Positions 1 to 6,943 of a stretch of 10,022 nucleotides of DNA are shown here, piece after piece. The DNA is from Treponema sp. Its GTDB lineage: Bacteria; Spirochaetota; Spirochaetia; Treponematales; Treponemataceae. Each line of letters begins with the position of its first letter. The first letter of the stretch is position 1. The DNA lies in assembly GCA_003455655.1 (NCBI GenBank), contig DMQP01000152.1:1-10022 (forward strand), in the 5' to 3' direction. The position numbers and the translations under genes are program-made. Below the pieces are notes generated by a model. The model made no database searches and was not told where the DNA came from. It saw only the letters and a list, made by a program, of their open reading frames with translations.

Positions 1-800
1 CAGAACCTGCGGTCGATGAAGCTGATGAAGAACTTAGTCTTGACGACCTTGAAGCAGAGCCTGCCACAGATGAAGATGAAGCTGACGAAGAGCTTAGTCT
101 TGATGACCTTGAAGCAGAACCTGCCGAAGATGAACTTGACGATCTTGTAATCAATCCTGAAGACAAAGAAGAGCCTGCTGAAGAACCTGTTGTCGAAGAA
201 GAACCAGCTGAAGAAACGGTTATCGAAGAAGAACCAGCTGAAGAAACGGTTGTTGAAGAAGAACCAGCTGAAGAAACGGTTATCGAAGAAGAACCAGCTG
301 AAGAAACGGTTGTTGAAGAAGAACCAACCGAAGAAACGGTTATCGAAGAAGAACCTGTTGTCGAAGAAGCAGCAAGAGTAGATGATTCAGCCTTGTACGA
401 ACAGACTGTTGCTCGCGAAAAAACACTTACAGAAGTAACTTGGTCTGAAGAAAAAATTTCTCAGACATTGCAGCTCTTGCAAGAATTAAAGAATCTTATT
501 GAATACTTACCGGGCGACAAAAAAGCCGAGTTTGCGGGAAGTAAAGTTCATCTTTTGCTTGACTATTTGATTGCTCGCTTAAGCGGTAAGCAAGGACTTC
601 TTGCACATTCAACACAAGTGCGCAAAGACTTAGGAGTTAATTCTTCTGCTTTGCCTTCCGATGCCGGTGCTGGTCTTGTTAAGAATGTTGTTTCTGGCAT
701 GGAAGAATATGTTGCTTCTCTGCCAGATGAAGACCTTGCTTCTGTGCTCGAACAAGAACTGTTTGGTGTGATGCAAAAGTTAGAGCGTGATGATTCGTGA
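1..800 (+). CDS. Acidic tandem-repeat protein of unknown function, 5'-truncated by the window edge
   Basis: The frame is open from the first base to a TGA at 798-800, giving 265 visible residues; the true start lies upstream. Residues 1-38 hold two copies of an ADEELSLDDLEA motif, and a weaker third copy (ELDDLVINPED) follows. Residues 63-122 are a Glu-rich array of ten-residue V(V/I)EEEPAEET units. The last ~135 residues are not low-complexity and look mostly helical (WSEEKISQTLQLLQELKNL, LLDYLIARLSGKQGLL, GMEEYVASLPDEDL), suggesting a compact C-terminal domain on an extended acidic stalk or linker. No catalytic motif, signal peptide or membrane segment is visible, though the N-terminus is missing. 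I do not recognise the family. The gene converges on the peptidase gene and shares its last 21 bp with it. A hairpin terminator follows 33 bp after the stop. Reality of the gene is well supported by frame length and composition; function is unknown. Confidence 0.88.
   Translation, partial: EPAVDEADEELSLDDLEAEPATDEDEADEELSLDDLEAEPAEDELDDLVINPEDKEEPAEEPVVEEEPAEETVIEEEPAEETVVEEEPAEETVIEEEPAEETVVEEEPTEETVIEEEPVVEEAARVDDSALYEQTVAREKTLTEVTWSEEKISQTLQLLQELKNLIEYLPGDKKAEFAGSKVHLLLDYLIARLSGKQGLLAHSTQVRKDLGVNSSALPSDAGAGLVKNVVSGMEEYVASLPDEDLASVLEQELFGVMQKLERDDS
21..116 (+). repeat. Imperfect 60-bp-spaced direct repeat encoding ADEELSLDDLEA
   Basis: Bases 21-56 and 81-116 match over 36 bp and encode the same twelve residues. 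The three differences (gat/gac, gaa/gag, gac/gat) are all synonymous. This suggests an older duplication whose peptide sequence was kept, unlike the nearly identical array downstream. A degenerate third copy at the protein level follows at about 117-150. Confidence 0.85.
189..368 (+). repeat. 30-bp in-frame tandem repeat array (V-V/I-EEEPAEET), with 60-bp higher-order unit
   Basis: Units begin at 189, 219, 249, 279, 309 and 339; the last is degenerate after its first half. The consensus unit has gtt-(atc or gtt/gtc) followed by gaagaagaaccagctgaag and aaacg. Unit starts alternate between gttatc (219, 279, 339) and gttgtt (249, 309), so the array is also a 60-bp repeat: 219-278 and 279-338 differ only in one codon (gct to acc, Ala to Thr). 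Such near-identity suggests recent duplication by slippage or recombination. The period is a multiple of three, so changes in copy number would keep the frame. Confidence 0.93.
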
Positions 801-1973
801 ATTCGTTAACTGAAGGTTTCCCGACTCACAAATGAGGATGTCGTTTTCCAGACGGCATCCTCCTTTTTTTGGATCATAGAGTCCTGGTTCGAGCGTAACA
901 ATCATTCCTGGTTTAAAGACCGTGCTTTCTTCTGTTCGCTTACTTACAAAAGGTTCTTCATGAATTTCAAGACCAATTCCATGACCTAAGCCGTGGGGCA
1001 TACTTACTTTGTGTTTTGCAAAAAGAGCATCTGCTTTTTCTGCTGCGGCACGAACTCCCAGGCCTTTTGCATACAAGGGTTTAAGCGAATCATATACAAA
1101 CTGAACTGTTTGAATTTGCTCTTCTTGTTCCTTAGAAAGCGGTCCTCTTGCAATTGTAATGGTTGCGTCACTGGTGTAACCATTGTAAACAACTCCATAG
1201 TCTAAGATTGAAAGTCCTTGTGAACCCCAAGTGCCTGCTGTGTAACCGGGAAAGGCATGAATGGCAAAACTACGGTCTGGGCCAGCGGCAAGTGTGTCAA
1301 AACCTGTTCTCTCACAGTTAAAAGCTCTTAGTTCTTTTTCTATAAAGAGGGCAACATCGGTTTCTGTTTTTATTTTTCCTGAACGTAAATTTTTTTCGAT
1401 TGCATCTGTCATCTGACTGGTTATAAAAGCAGCCTTTCGTGTACAGGCAATTTCGTAAGTGTCTTTTACAGATCTTTGCTTTACTACAAAATCATGAGTG
1501 CTGTTGTTGCGACATTTTACATCCCAACCTTCTAGTTCAGTAAGATATTCCAAAAACAAGGGGTAGGGAGTTGAAGGTGGCAGTTCAACAGCAGGGTGAG
1601 AACCTGCATTTAGTTTTTTAAGAGTCTCTCTGACAGCAACCGTATTTTTTCTTTCATATTTTGTAAAGGGAACAATTTTCCCTGCATGTGCTCGTTCTGC
1701 AGCTAAGTTTTCATCCCAAGGTATAAGCACACTGTCACCGTTTGCAGCAATAATTAAAATGGCATCGCTGGGGTGTCCGCACAAATAGCGCAATGACGGT
1801 TCTCTTTTTTCTTCGCTATCTTCAAACACAACCGCAGAAAGATTGTTCATCTTAAGAAAGTAAGTAACAGCTGTTCTTCTTAAAATATAGAGCGACTCTA
1901 GATCTGCAGAATCTATGACGCGGTCAAAATCTGCACCTGTGTCTTGAGTTATTTTTACTTCTTCATTTTCCAT
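780..1973 (-). CDS. M24-family metallopeptidase, Xaa-Pro aminopeptidase/dipeptidase type
   Basis: Complete 397-residue cytoplasmic protein with the 'pita-bread' two-domain plan: an N-terminal creatinase/aminopeptidase P-like domain (about 25-155) and a C-terminal M24 catalytic domain (about 165-397). The five metal ligands of the family are visible: Asp258 (ILDYG), Asp269 (TSDATI), His331 (GLGHGIGL), Glu362 (TLEPG) and Glu376 (RLEND). The family's accessory histidines are matched by His239 and His338 (EIHEEP). An intact set predicts an active two-metal enzyme that removes N-terminal residues preceding proline or cleaves X-Pro dipeptides; the sequence does not settle which. The ATG at 1971-1973 is chosen because AAGGAGGA lies 5 bases upstream. 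The start overlaps the murJ end by 11 bp, implying co-transcription and translational coupling. The 3' end overlaps the convergent acidic-repeat gene by 21 bp. No signal peptide is seen. The length is typical of short bacterial members of the family. Confidence 0.93.
   Translation of the reverse strand: MENEEVKITQDTGADFDRVIDSADLESLYILRRTAVTYFLKMNNLSAVVFEDSEEKREPSLRYLCGHPSDAILIIAANGDSVLIPWDENLAAERAHAGKIVPFTKYERKNTVAVRETLKKLNAGSHPAVELPPSTPYPLFLEYLTELEGWDVKCRNNSTHDFVVKQRSVKDTYEIACTRKAAFITSQMTDAIEKNLRSGKIKTETDVALFIEKELRAFNCERTGFDTLAAGPDRSFAIHAFPGYTAGTWGSQGLSILDYGVVYNGYTSDATITIARGPLSKEQEEQIQTVQFVYDSLKPLYAKGLGVRAAAEKADALFAKHKVSMPHGLGHGIGLEIHEEPFVSKRTEESTVFKPGMIVTLEPGLYDPKKGGCRLENDILICESGNLQLTNSRIITL
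834..870 (+). terminator. Intrinsic terminator for the acidic-repeat gene, inside the opposing peptidase gene
   Basis: Bases 834-844 (GAGGATGTCGT) pair with 852-862 (ACGGCATCCTC) over 11 bp with one G.U wobble. The loop is seven bases (845-851), and C plus seven T (863-870) follow directly. This is the classic form of a rho-independent terminator for + strand transcription, 33 bp after the stop codon at 798-800. On the - strand no U-tract follows the stem, so it should act in one direction only. The same bases encode peptidase residues around DPKKGGCRLENDIL, including metal-ligand Glu376. Function is inferred from shape alone. Confidence 0.72.
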
Positions 1974-3573
1974 TTGTTTCCTCCTTACGAAGCAGCGTTT
2001 TTACTAAAGGATCTCTTGTAATAAAAAGCAATGCAACTCCCACCGTAGCAAAAATTAATACCGTAATTAAAACAGGAAGTCCGTTAGAGATAAGTCTACC
2101 GTGTCCTATAAACAGCGCTTGCACTTTGTCTTTAAGAAAATAAACGGGAATACTTGCAATAAGCGAAAAAATTGCCATCTTAACTGCATAGCCCAAAGAC
2201 TTGAGCACAACAGACTTTACATCAATTGTAGGAGTCTTATGCAAAAAGACAAAGAGCATGATCATGTTTACCATACTTGCAATGCTTAGTGCCAGTGCAA
2301 TTCCCGCACCCTTTAAAGGTTTAACCAAAATGACAGCAAGTACAATGTTCAGTGCAAAGTTAATAAGTCCTGCAATGGTGGGACTTTTTGTGTCTTGCTG
2401 AGCATAAAAAGCTGGCGAAACAATTCTGTTAACTGCAATAAAAAACAGTCCTATCATGTGGCATTTAAAAACTTGCAAAGTCATCTGTATTGACTGCTCG
2501 TTGAATTGTCCTGTTTGGAATACTAAAGCAATAATGTCTTGTCCCATAAGCAGAGAATAAAATGTTATGGGTATAGCAATGAGAGCCATAATTCTAATGG
2601 ATTGAGTTAACATGCGGTTAAAATGTTCCCATTCATTTCTGCGCGCAAAGCCAGTAAGGTCTGGCAGAATAACTGTTCCTATGGTAACGGCACATATTCC
2701 CAAAATAAGTTCTTGCAAACGAAGCGAATACTGTAAACTAGAATAGACTCCATCTCCCACATGTGTTGCAAGTGTTGATGAAACTAAATCATTTAATTGA
2801 TAAGCAGACATTCCAATTATGGTTGGCCCAATAAGACGCAAAACGGTTCTTGTTCCGGGATTAGTAAATGCTTTTTTTAGCGAAGTAAATCCGACGCGCC
2901 AGTTTTGTTTAAGCACAAAAGGAAGTTGAAAGGCTGCTTGTATTGTTCCTCCCGTAATAACACCAATTGCCATAGCTCTTGCTGGGTTTGTTGTGTAGGG
3001 TGCCAGTATGTAAGTAAATGCAATGACGATAGCATTAAAGAGAATGGGAGTGAAGCCTGATGGAGAAAAAATCTTAAGGGCATTTAAGATTCCTTGGAAA
3101 AGGGCAGCAATAGAAATGACAATCAAATAAGGAAACATTATCCTTGTCAAAATTACGGCTTCATCGTAAGCAATTCCAGATGTTTCTTTGAAGAATATTT
3201 TAATGATGAGCGGTGTGAATATCATGCCAACGCTTACAAAGACAACTGTTAGAAAAGTAAGCAGTGTAAATGTTGCGTTTACAAATTCTTGAGTGCTTTT
3301 CTTTCCGTCTTCAGTTGATGAACTTTCCAAATAAGATTTAAAGGTTGGAATGAATGCGACAGAAACTGAATTTTCTGCAAAGAGACGACGCATAAAGTTG
3401 GGTACTTGAAAGGCAATGCCAAAAGCATCACTAAGAGCAGAGGTTCCTAAAAATTTTGCTTTGGTAACTTCTCGGATTAAACCTAAAATTCTCGATACAA
3501 GTGTAAGGACAGATAGTGACAGTCCTTTTGCAACAATGGAACTGACACGATTTCTTTTTTGACTCTTTTCCAT
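1963..3573 (-). CDS. murJ: MurJ (MviN) lipid II flippase
   Basis: Polytopic inner-membrane protein of the MOP superfamily that exports lipid II for peptidoglycan synthesis; 536 residues from the chosen start, close to the usual family length. Family signatures are clear: SRILGLIRE (Ser27-Glu35) with conserved Arg28 and Arg34, SDAFGIAFQVPNFMRRLFAE with Asp49 and Arg62/63, and YSLRLQELILG with Arg285 and Glu288 matching the central-cavity arginine region. The family-typical FYAQQDTKSP loop is at about 389-398. Hydrophobic segments recur throughout, consistent with about 14 membrane helices. The frame also allows an ATG at 3655-3657, but that adds 28 residues (MEYMMFFFTHAII...), overlaps the divergent cyclase gene and lies upstream of the best promoter. 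Starting at MEKSQKRN (3571-3573) fits the family better; the ATG at 3583-3585 (MLQIMEKS) is also possible. No strong Shine-Dalgarno is seen for either. It is the first gene of a pair with the M24 peptidase. Confidence 0.95.
   Translation of the reverse strand: MEKSQKRNRVSSIVAKGLSLSVLTLVSRILGLIREVTKAKFLGTSALSDAFGIAFQVPNFMRRLFAENSVSVAFIPTFKSYLESSSTEDGKKSTQEFVNATFTLLTFLTVVFVSVGMIFTPLIIKIFFKETSGIAYDEAVILTRIMFPYLIVISIAALFQGILNALKIFSPSGFTPILFNAIVIAFTYILAPYTTNPARAMAIGVITGGTIQAAFQLPFVLKQNWRVGFTSLKKAFTNPGTRTVLRLIGPTIIGMSAYQLNDLVSSTLATHVGDGVYSSLQYSLRLQELILGICAVTIGTVILPDLTGFARRNEWEHFNRMLTQSIRIMALIAIPITFYSLLMGQDIIALVFQTGQFNEQSIQMTLQVFKCHMIGLFFIAVNRIVSPAFYAQQDTKSPTIAGLINFALNIVLAVILVKPLKGAGIALALSIASMVNMIMLFVFLHKTPTIDVKSVVLKSLGYAVKMAIFSLIASIPVYFLKDKVQALFIGHGRLISNGLPVLITVLIFATVGVALLFITRDPLVKTLLRKEETNGK
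1979..1986 (-). promoter_or_regulatory. Strong Shine-Dalgarno of the M24 peptidase gene
   Basis: On the - strand this reads AAGGAGGA, a near-perfect anti-16S match, 5 bases before the ATG at 1973. It lies inside the last codons of murJ, so the peptidase can be translated from the murJ mRNA either by coupling or by independent initiation. Confidence 0.85.
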
Positions 3574-3592
3574 AATTTGTAGCATATCGATG

Positions 3593-3621
3593 TTGTCAAA
3601 TTTAAGCAATCGGTATACAAT
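3593..3621 (+). promoter_or_regulatory. Promoter for the cyclase gene: TTGTCA-17-TACAAT
   Basis: The -35 TTGTCA (3593-3598) and -10 TACAAT (3616-3621) each match consensus at 5 of 6 positions and are separated by 17 bp. Transcription starting about 7 bases after the -10 would begin at or within a base or two of the ATG at 3628, giving a leaderless or nearly leaderless mRNA. The -10 box overlaps the opposite-strand murJ -10 by two bases (3620-3621). Confidence 0.62.
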
Positions 3622-3628
3622 TATAGCA
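3620..3628 (-). promoter_or_regulatory. Promoter for murJ-peptidase: extended -10 (TGCTATAAT)
   Basis: Read on the - strand, bases 3628 to 3620 give TGC-TATAAT, a perfect sigma70-type -10 hexamer with the extended TGn element. A -35 at 17-bp spacing (3648-3643, ATGATG) matches only 3 of 6, acceptable with an extended -10. Predicted transcription start is near 3613, leaving a leader of about 40 bases before the ATG at 3573. The element covers the start codon of the divergent cyclase gene. Confidence 0.65.
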
Positions 3629-5391
3629 TGAGTGAAAAAAAACATCATGTATTCCAAAGGGTGGGGGATACTCCGATAATTCCAATTTCTGCAAAGCTGT
3701 TGGTGATTTTCATCATGTTGCTTTTACTATCGAATCTTCTTACTAACTTCATAACGCTTTCGCTTTCCCAACGGAAGGTTATTCAGCTAACTAACGAAAT
3801 TCTTGTAGGGCAACTCAAAACCTTATACACAACAGCAGACAATCAGTACCAGATAAGTTTGTATTCTCAAGACGAAGAGACATCGCTTTCTGCTTTGCGC
3901 GAAACGGCAGAATCTGACTTTTCGCAGAATCACAGTCTTGCACTGGGCGTTCGTACTGACGGTAGCATTTTGTTTGCAGAAGCTCGCAATATGTTGGGTG
4001 CCTGGTATCGTTTTTCTGACGAAGAGTCACTTGCAACATTAAACAAAAATCTTTCAAAGGGTCAAACAGAAGGTACTGTTTCTTTTAAAGGTTCTACTGG
4101 AGACGATTACTTTGGTGTTTACAAATATCATCCTCAGTGGGAATGTTTTATTATTCGTGCGGAACTTCGATCTGATACTCAGGATTCTATGCTGCGTGTC
4201 ATGCTCATTATTGTTCCTATCATCATTGTCTTTATTATTATCTTCTTGGTAACTGGCATTGTTATGTTTAGCAGATTGTTTGCAAATGTACGCCACATTA
4301 CCAGCAGTTTGTACCGAATGCAGGAAAATCAAAAATTAGGTTTGATAGATATTTCTGATGCTCCTAACGATGATATAACTTATCTTGCTGCAAGTTTTAA
4401 CTCTTTGTCTTCTAACATCGATAACTTGCTTACAACATTCCAAAAATTTGTTTCTCAAGATGTTGTTGAAAGAGCATACAGTGAACAAGCAATTAACCTT
4501 GAAGGAAAACCACGCGACCTCACTATTTTGTTCAGCGATATAAAGAGCTTTACTTATCGTACTGAAGTTTTGGGTAACGACATTATTGACCTTTTGAATG
4601 TTCATTACGATAAAGTTATTCGCATTATTCAAAGTGAAAGTACGGTTACTTCAAGAAATAAAAAAGCACTTGCAACTACACAAGATAATTCTCGTGGCAT
4701 AATCGGAAGCATTATTGGCGATGCAATTTTGGGCATTTATGGTCTTAAAGATTCTCGCGCAAGAAAATCGGTTGATGCAATTCAAAGTGCTTGGGAGATT
4801 ATTGAATCAACAAAAGACTTGCGTGAAAAAATGTCTGCCCGCCGCCAACAGATTGAAAGTGAACGAAAACTTTCTGCTTCTGAACTTCGCGTCTTTGATG
4901 CGGTTATGCTTGAAGTTGGTGTTGGTATAGATGGTGGTGAAGTGTTCTACGGAACAATCGGTTCGAACGACCACATGACAAACACTGTTATTGGAGACAG
5001 AGTTAACTCTGCTTCTCGCCTTGAAGGACTTACCCGTGAATACAAAGTTCCCATCATTGTGAGCGGATATGTCAAAGATGAAGTGCTTTCACAAAAATCA
5101 TTAGAAGAAAGATATAAGTTCTTTGAAATTGATACGGTTCAAGTTAAGGGAAAAACAGAAGGAATGAAAGTTTACTTCCCTTACGACAGTCAGTTCTGCG
5201 ACAGCGCACTTGTTGATGAATTTGAAATCTACGAAAAAGCGCTCAAACTGTATTATGATGGAAAATGGAAGGAATCACGCGCTTTGTTCCGCACCTGCAC
5301 AATGCCTGTAGCAACTGTGTTCCTTGACCGTATGGGTCTTAAAAAAGCACCCGAAGATTGGAGTGGTATATGGACAATGAAAACAAAATAA
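3628..5391 (+). CDS. Membrane-bound class III adenylate/guanylate cyclase with extracytoplasmic sensor and HAMP domains
   Basis: 587 residues. Order: short cytoplasmic N-terminus; TM1 about 20-45; extracytoplasmic region about 47-188 of Cache-like appearance (GVRTDGSILF, YFGVYKYHPQWECFIIRAEL); TM2 about 189-214; HAMP-like linker about 215-265; signalling helix; class III cyclase domain about 293-520. Metal-binding Asp304 (FSDI) and Asp365 (IGDAILGIYG), transition-state residues Asn460 and Arg464 (GDRVNSASRLE) and phosphate-binding Lys507 (VQVKG) are present, so catalysis is expected. The usual purine-contacting Lys before GD is Ser361, and the partner position is Thr453, so ATP versus GTP specificity is uncertain. 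About 17 extra residues (337-358) lie between the two metal aspartates. The C-terminal tail, with EKALKLYYDGKWKESRALF and a terminal PEDWSGIW, resembles tails of many bacterial class III cyclases. The ATG at 3628 is the only good start and has no Shine-Dalgarno. It overlaps the next gene by 22 bp. Likely role: cAMP (or cGMP) synthesis in response to an external signal. Confidence 0.93.
   Translation: MSEKKHHVFQRVGDTPIIPISAKLLVIFIMLLLLSNLLTNFITLSLSQRKVIQLTNEILVGQLKTLYTTADNQYQISLYSQDEETSLSALRETAESDFSQNHSLALGVRTDGSILFAEARNMLGAWYRFSDEESLATLNKNLSKGQTEGTVSFKGSTGDDYFGVYKYHPQWECFIIRAELRSDTQDSMLRVMLIIVPIIIVFIIIFLVTGIVMFSRLFANVRHITSSLYRMQENQKLGLIDISDAPNDDITYLAASFNSLSSNIDNLLTTFQKFVSQDVVERAYSEQAINLEGKPRDLTILFSDIKSFTYRTEVLGNDIIDLLNVHYDKVIRIIQSESTVTSRNKKALATTQDNSRGIIGSIIGDAILGIYGLKDSRARKSVDAIQSAWEIIESTKDLREKMSARRQQIESERKLSASELRVFDAVMLEVGVGIDGGEVFYGTIGSNDHMTNTVIGDRVNSASRLEGLTREYKVPIIVSGYVKDEVLSQKSLEERYKFFEIDTVQVKGKTEGMKVYFPYDSQFCDSALVDEFEIYEKALKLYYDGKWKESRALFRTCTMPVATVFLDRMGLKKAPEDWSGIWTMKTK
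5360..5363 (+). promoter_or_regulatory. Shine-Dalgarno GGAG that decides the start of the coiled-coil membrane protein
   Basis: GGAG lies 6 bases before the ATG at 5370-5372, within the last cyclase codons. It favours that ATG over the in-frame TTG at 5358, which the site itself directly follows. Confidence 0.65.
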
Positions 5392-6929
5392 GCAGTGACA
5401 TTCACGAAGGAGTTCAACTTTTTCTTCGCGATGTTCAACCTGCAGATCAGACTACTTCTGAACTTTACGACTTAAATAAAGAGTATGCAAAGACTCGGCA
5501 CAATCATACACCCCATCTTGTTTTCCCCATGGTCTTGTGTATTCTTTTGGTTGTGCTTACGACAGCCTTCATTGTGTTTTTTGTGTATCGAACTAACGAA
5601 AACATTACCGTTTCAGTTGATGCCTTTGAAGATTTAAACCTTGCTTCTTTGCTTGATACGGTTTCAGAAACGAGAGCAAATAGAGATGGCGCTTTAAAAG
5701 AACAGTCAGATTTACAAGCGGCTCTTCAAGCAGAAATTGATTCAGCAGAACGTAACCGTGATGCAGAGTATTTTACTATTGAATCTTTGGGACTTTCTTC
5801 TCGTGAAGAAGCAAACCGTAAACGAACAGCCGACACTGAATACAACAAAGCAGTAGAAGCTGCTCATGCCCAGTACGATCCGCTCATTGCAGAACAGCAA
5901 GAATTAGTGCAGCGCTATCAGACTCAACTTGATGAATACGACACATCCCGTCTTCAGTTAGCTCGAGAAAAAGAAGCAGCTATGAACAGTCAGAAGCGCC
6001 TCTTTGAAATGGAAAAGCAAGAGTTGGTAAGTTCTTACGAAGATACAATTGCTTCTTTGCAAGTGCAAATGCAAACGGTTCAAGAAGAAAATCTTGAACG
6101 GCAACTTAAAGCAGTTAATGACATTACTCAAAAATATCAGGCAGAAATAAACGGACTTGACCCTGTTGTCGAAGATGAACAAGCTCTTGCCTTAGTTAGT
6201 CAAACAGGTTTGACTGGTCTTTCAGAACGTTTTAATCCGTTATTGTTTACAGAAAACCTTACCGAAGCTGCGTCACAAGACTTTCTTGATGCAGTAACGA
6301 GGGCAGAAACTTTATTTGCAGATTTTGATTATTCACAGTCTTTTGTTTCATCGCTTCCCCAAAAGAATTCAATTCCATCTTTTGTAAGAACGGCTTCTCG
6401 TCTTGCTCATACTGCTGGAAATGAATTGGTTCAAGCAAGTACACAAGAAGTTAACCGTCTTGCATCTGTTGCTGCAAATTATCGACAGCGTGCAGAATCT
6501 GCAGATGTTCGTAACAACGAGTATAGTCAGTCGCTTTTACAAATTGCTCGCTTGCAATCAGCAGATGGTATTGTTGTTTCGCAAACAAGTGACGGTACAA
6601 TGGAAATTCTTTTGTTACCTGAAGCCGCTACTCGCATGCGTGTTTTGATTACGCCACCAGAGCCTGTATATGCTCCAGAAGTAGAAGCGAGTGAAGTAGA
6701 GTCAGAAAGTGAAGCCGAAGAAAGGGAGTCTGAAACTGAAGCTACAGATGTTCAGTCTCAAAGCGAACCTGCTCCTTTTGTTTTACCCAGTGTTACGGCA
6801 AAAGATTACAAAGGAACTGTTCAGTTTACTGCACAGAGCGATGGTCGTATGTCAGGAGATCTTATGTATGCAGTAACAAACTTCCCCGGAAATGCGCGTG
6901 GACTGTTGGTAACTATAGTGACAGAATAG
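5370..6929 (+). CDS. Single-pass membrane coiled-coil protein of unknown function, coupled to the cyclase
   Basis: 519 residues from the ATG at 5370. A cytoplasmic N-terminus (1-48) precedes one strong membrane segment (about 49-73, VFPMVLCILLVVLTTAFIVFFVY). A long Glu/Gln/Ala-rich helical region at about 95-265 is very likely coiled coil, and another helical section runs at about 295-398. A short strand-rich segment (IVVSQTSDGTMEILLLP) leads to Pro-rich turns, then an acidic Ser/Glu linker (about 436-466). The last ~50 residues (KDYKGTVQFTAQSDGRMSGDLMYAVTNFPGNARGLLVTIV) look like beta structure. No cleavable signal peptide or enzymatic motif is seen; the bulk should lie outside the inner membrane. 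I do not recognise the family. The start overlaps the cyclase by 22 bp, suggesting a coupled two-gene unit and a shared role such as scaffold, sensor or cyclase regulator (inference). No convincing terminator follows, so read-through into the activase gene is possible. Confidence 0.88.
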   Translation: MDNENKISSDIHEGVQLFLRDVQPADQTTSELYDLNKEYAKTRHNHTPHLVFPMVLCILLVVLTTAFIVFFVYRTNENITVSVDAFEDLNLASLLDTVSETRANRDGALKEQSDLQAALQAEIDSAERNRDAEYFTIESLGLSSREEANRKRTADTEYNKAVEAAHAQYDPLIAEQQELVQRYQTQLDEYDTSRLQLAREKEAAMNSQKRLFEMEKQELVSSYEDTIASLQVQMQTVQEENLERQLKAVNDITQKYQAEINGLDPVVEDEQALALVSQTGLTGLSERFNPLLFTENLTEAASQDFLDAVTRAETLFADFDYSQSFVSSLPQKNSIPSFVRTASRLAHTAGNELVQASTQEVNRLASVAANYRQRAESADVRNNEYSQSLLQIARLQSADGIVVSQTSDGTMEILLLPEAATRMRVLITPPEPVYAPEVEASEVESESEAEERESETEATDVQSQSEPAPFVLPSVTAKDYKGTVQFTAQSDGRMSGDLMYAVTNFPGNARGLLVTIVTE

Positions 6930-6943
6930 AAAAACTCTCTTTC

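Noticed and set aside
189..368. CRISPR array
   Set aside because: The 30-bp units are directly contiguous with no unique spacers and encode a regular peptide repeat in frame.
190..381. Lys-rich open frame (repeated KKNQLKKRLS) on the + strand
   Set aside because: It is the shifted reading of the 30-bp array, open only because the repeat period is a multiple of three. It has no Shine-Dalgarno and ends as soon as the array ends.
393..800. A separate 135-residue gene starting at TTG 393
   Set aside because: The same frame is open without a stop back to the first base, composition is continuous, and no ribosome site precedes 393. It is the C-terminal part of the larger acidic-repeat gene.
993..1205. 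Short Cys/Phe-rich + strand frame inside the peptidase gene
   Set aside because: It lies opposite conserved M24 catalytic codons, has no ribosome site and an implausible composition; it is an antisense shadow.
5358..5360. TTG as start of the coiled-coil membrane protein
   Set aside because: The ATG at 5370 has a GGAG site 6 bases upstream, while nothing suitable precedes the TTG.
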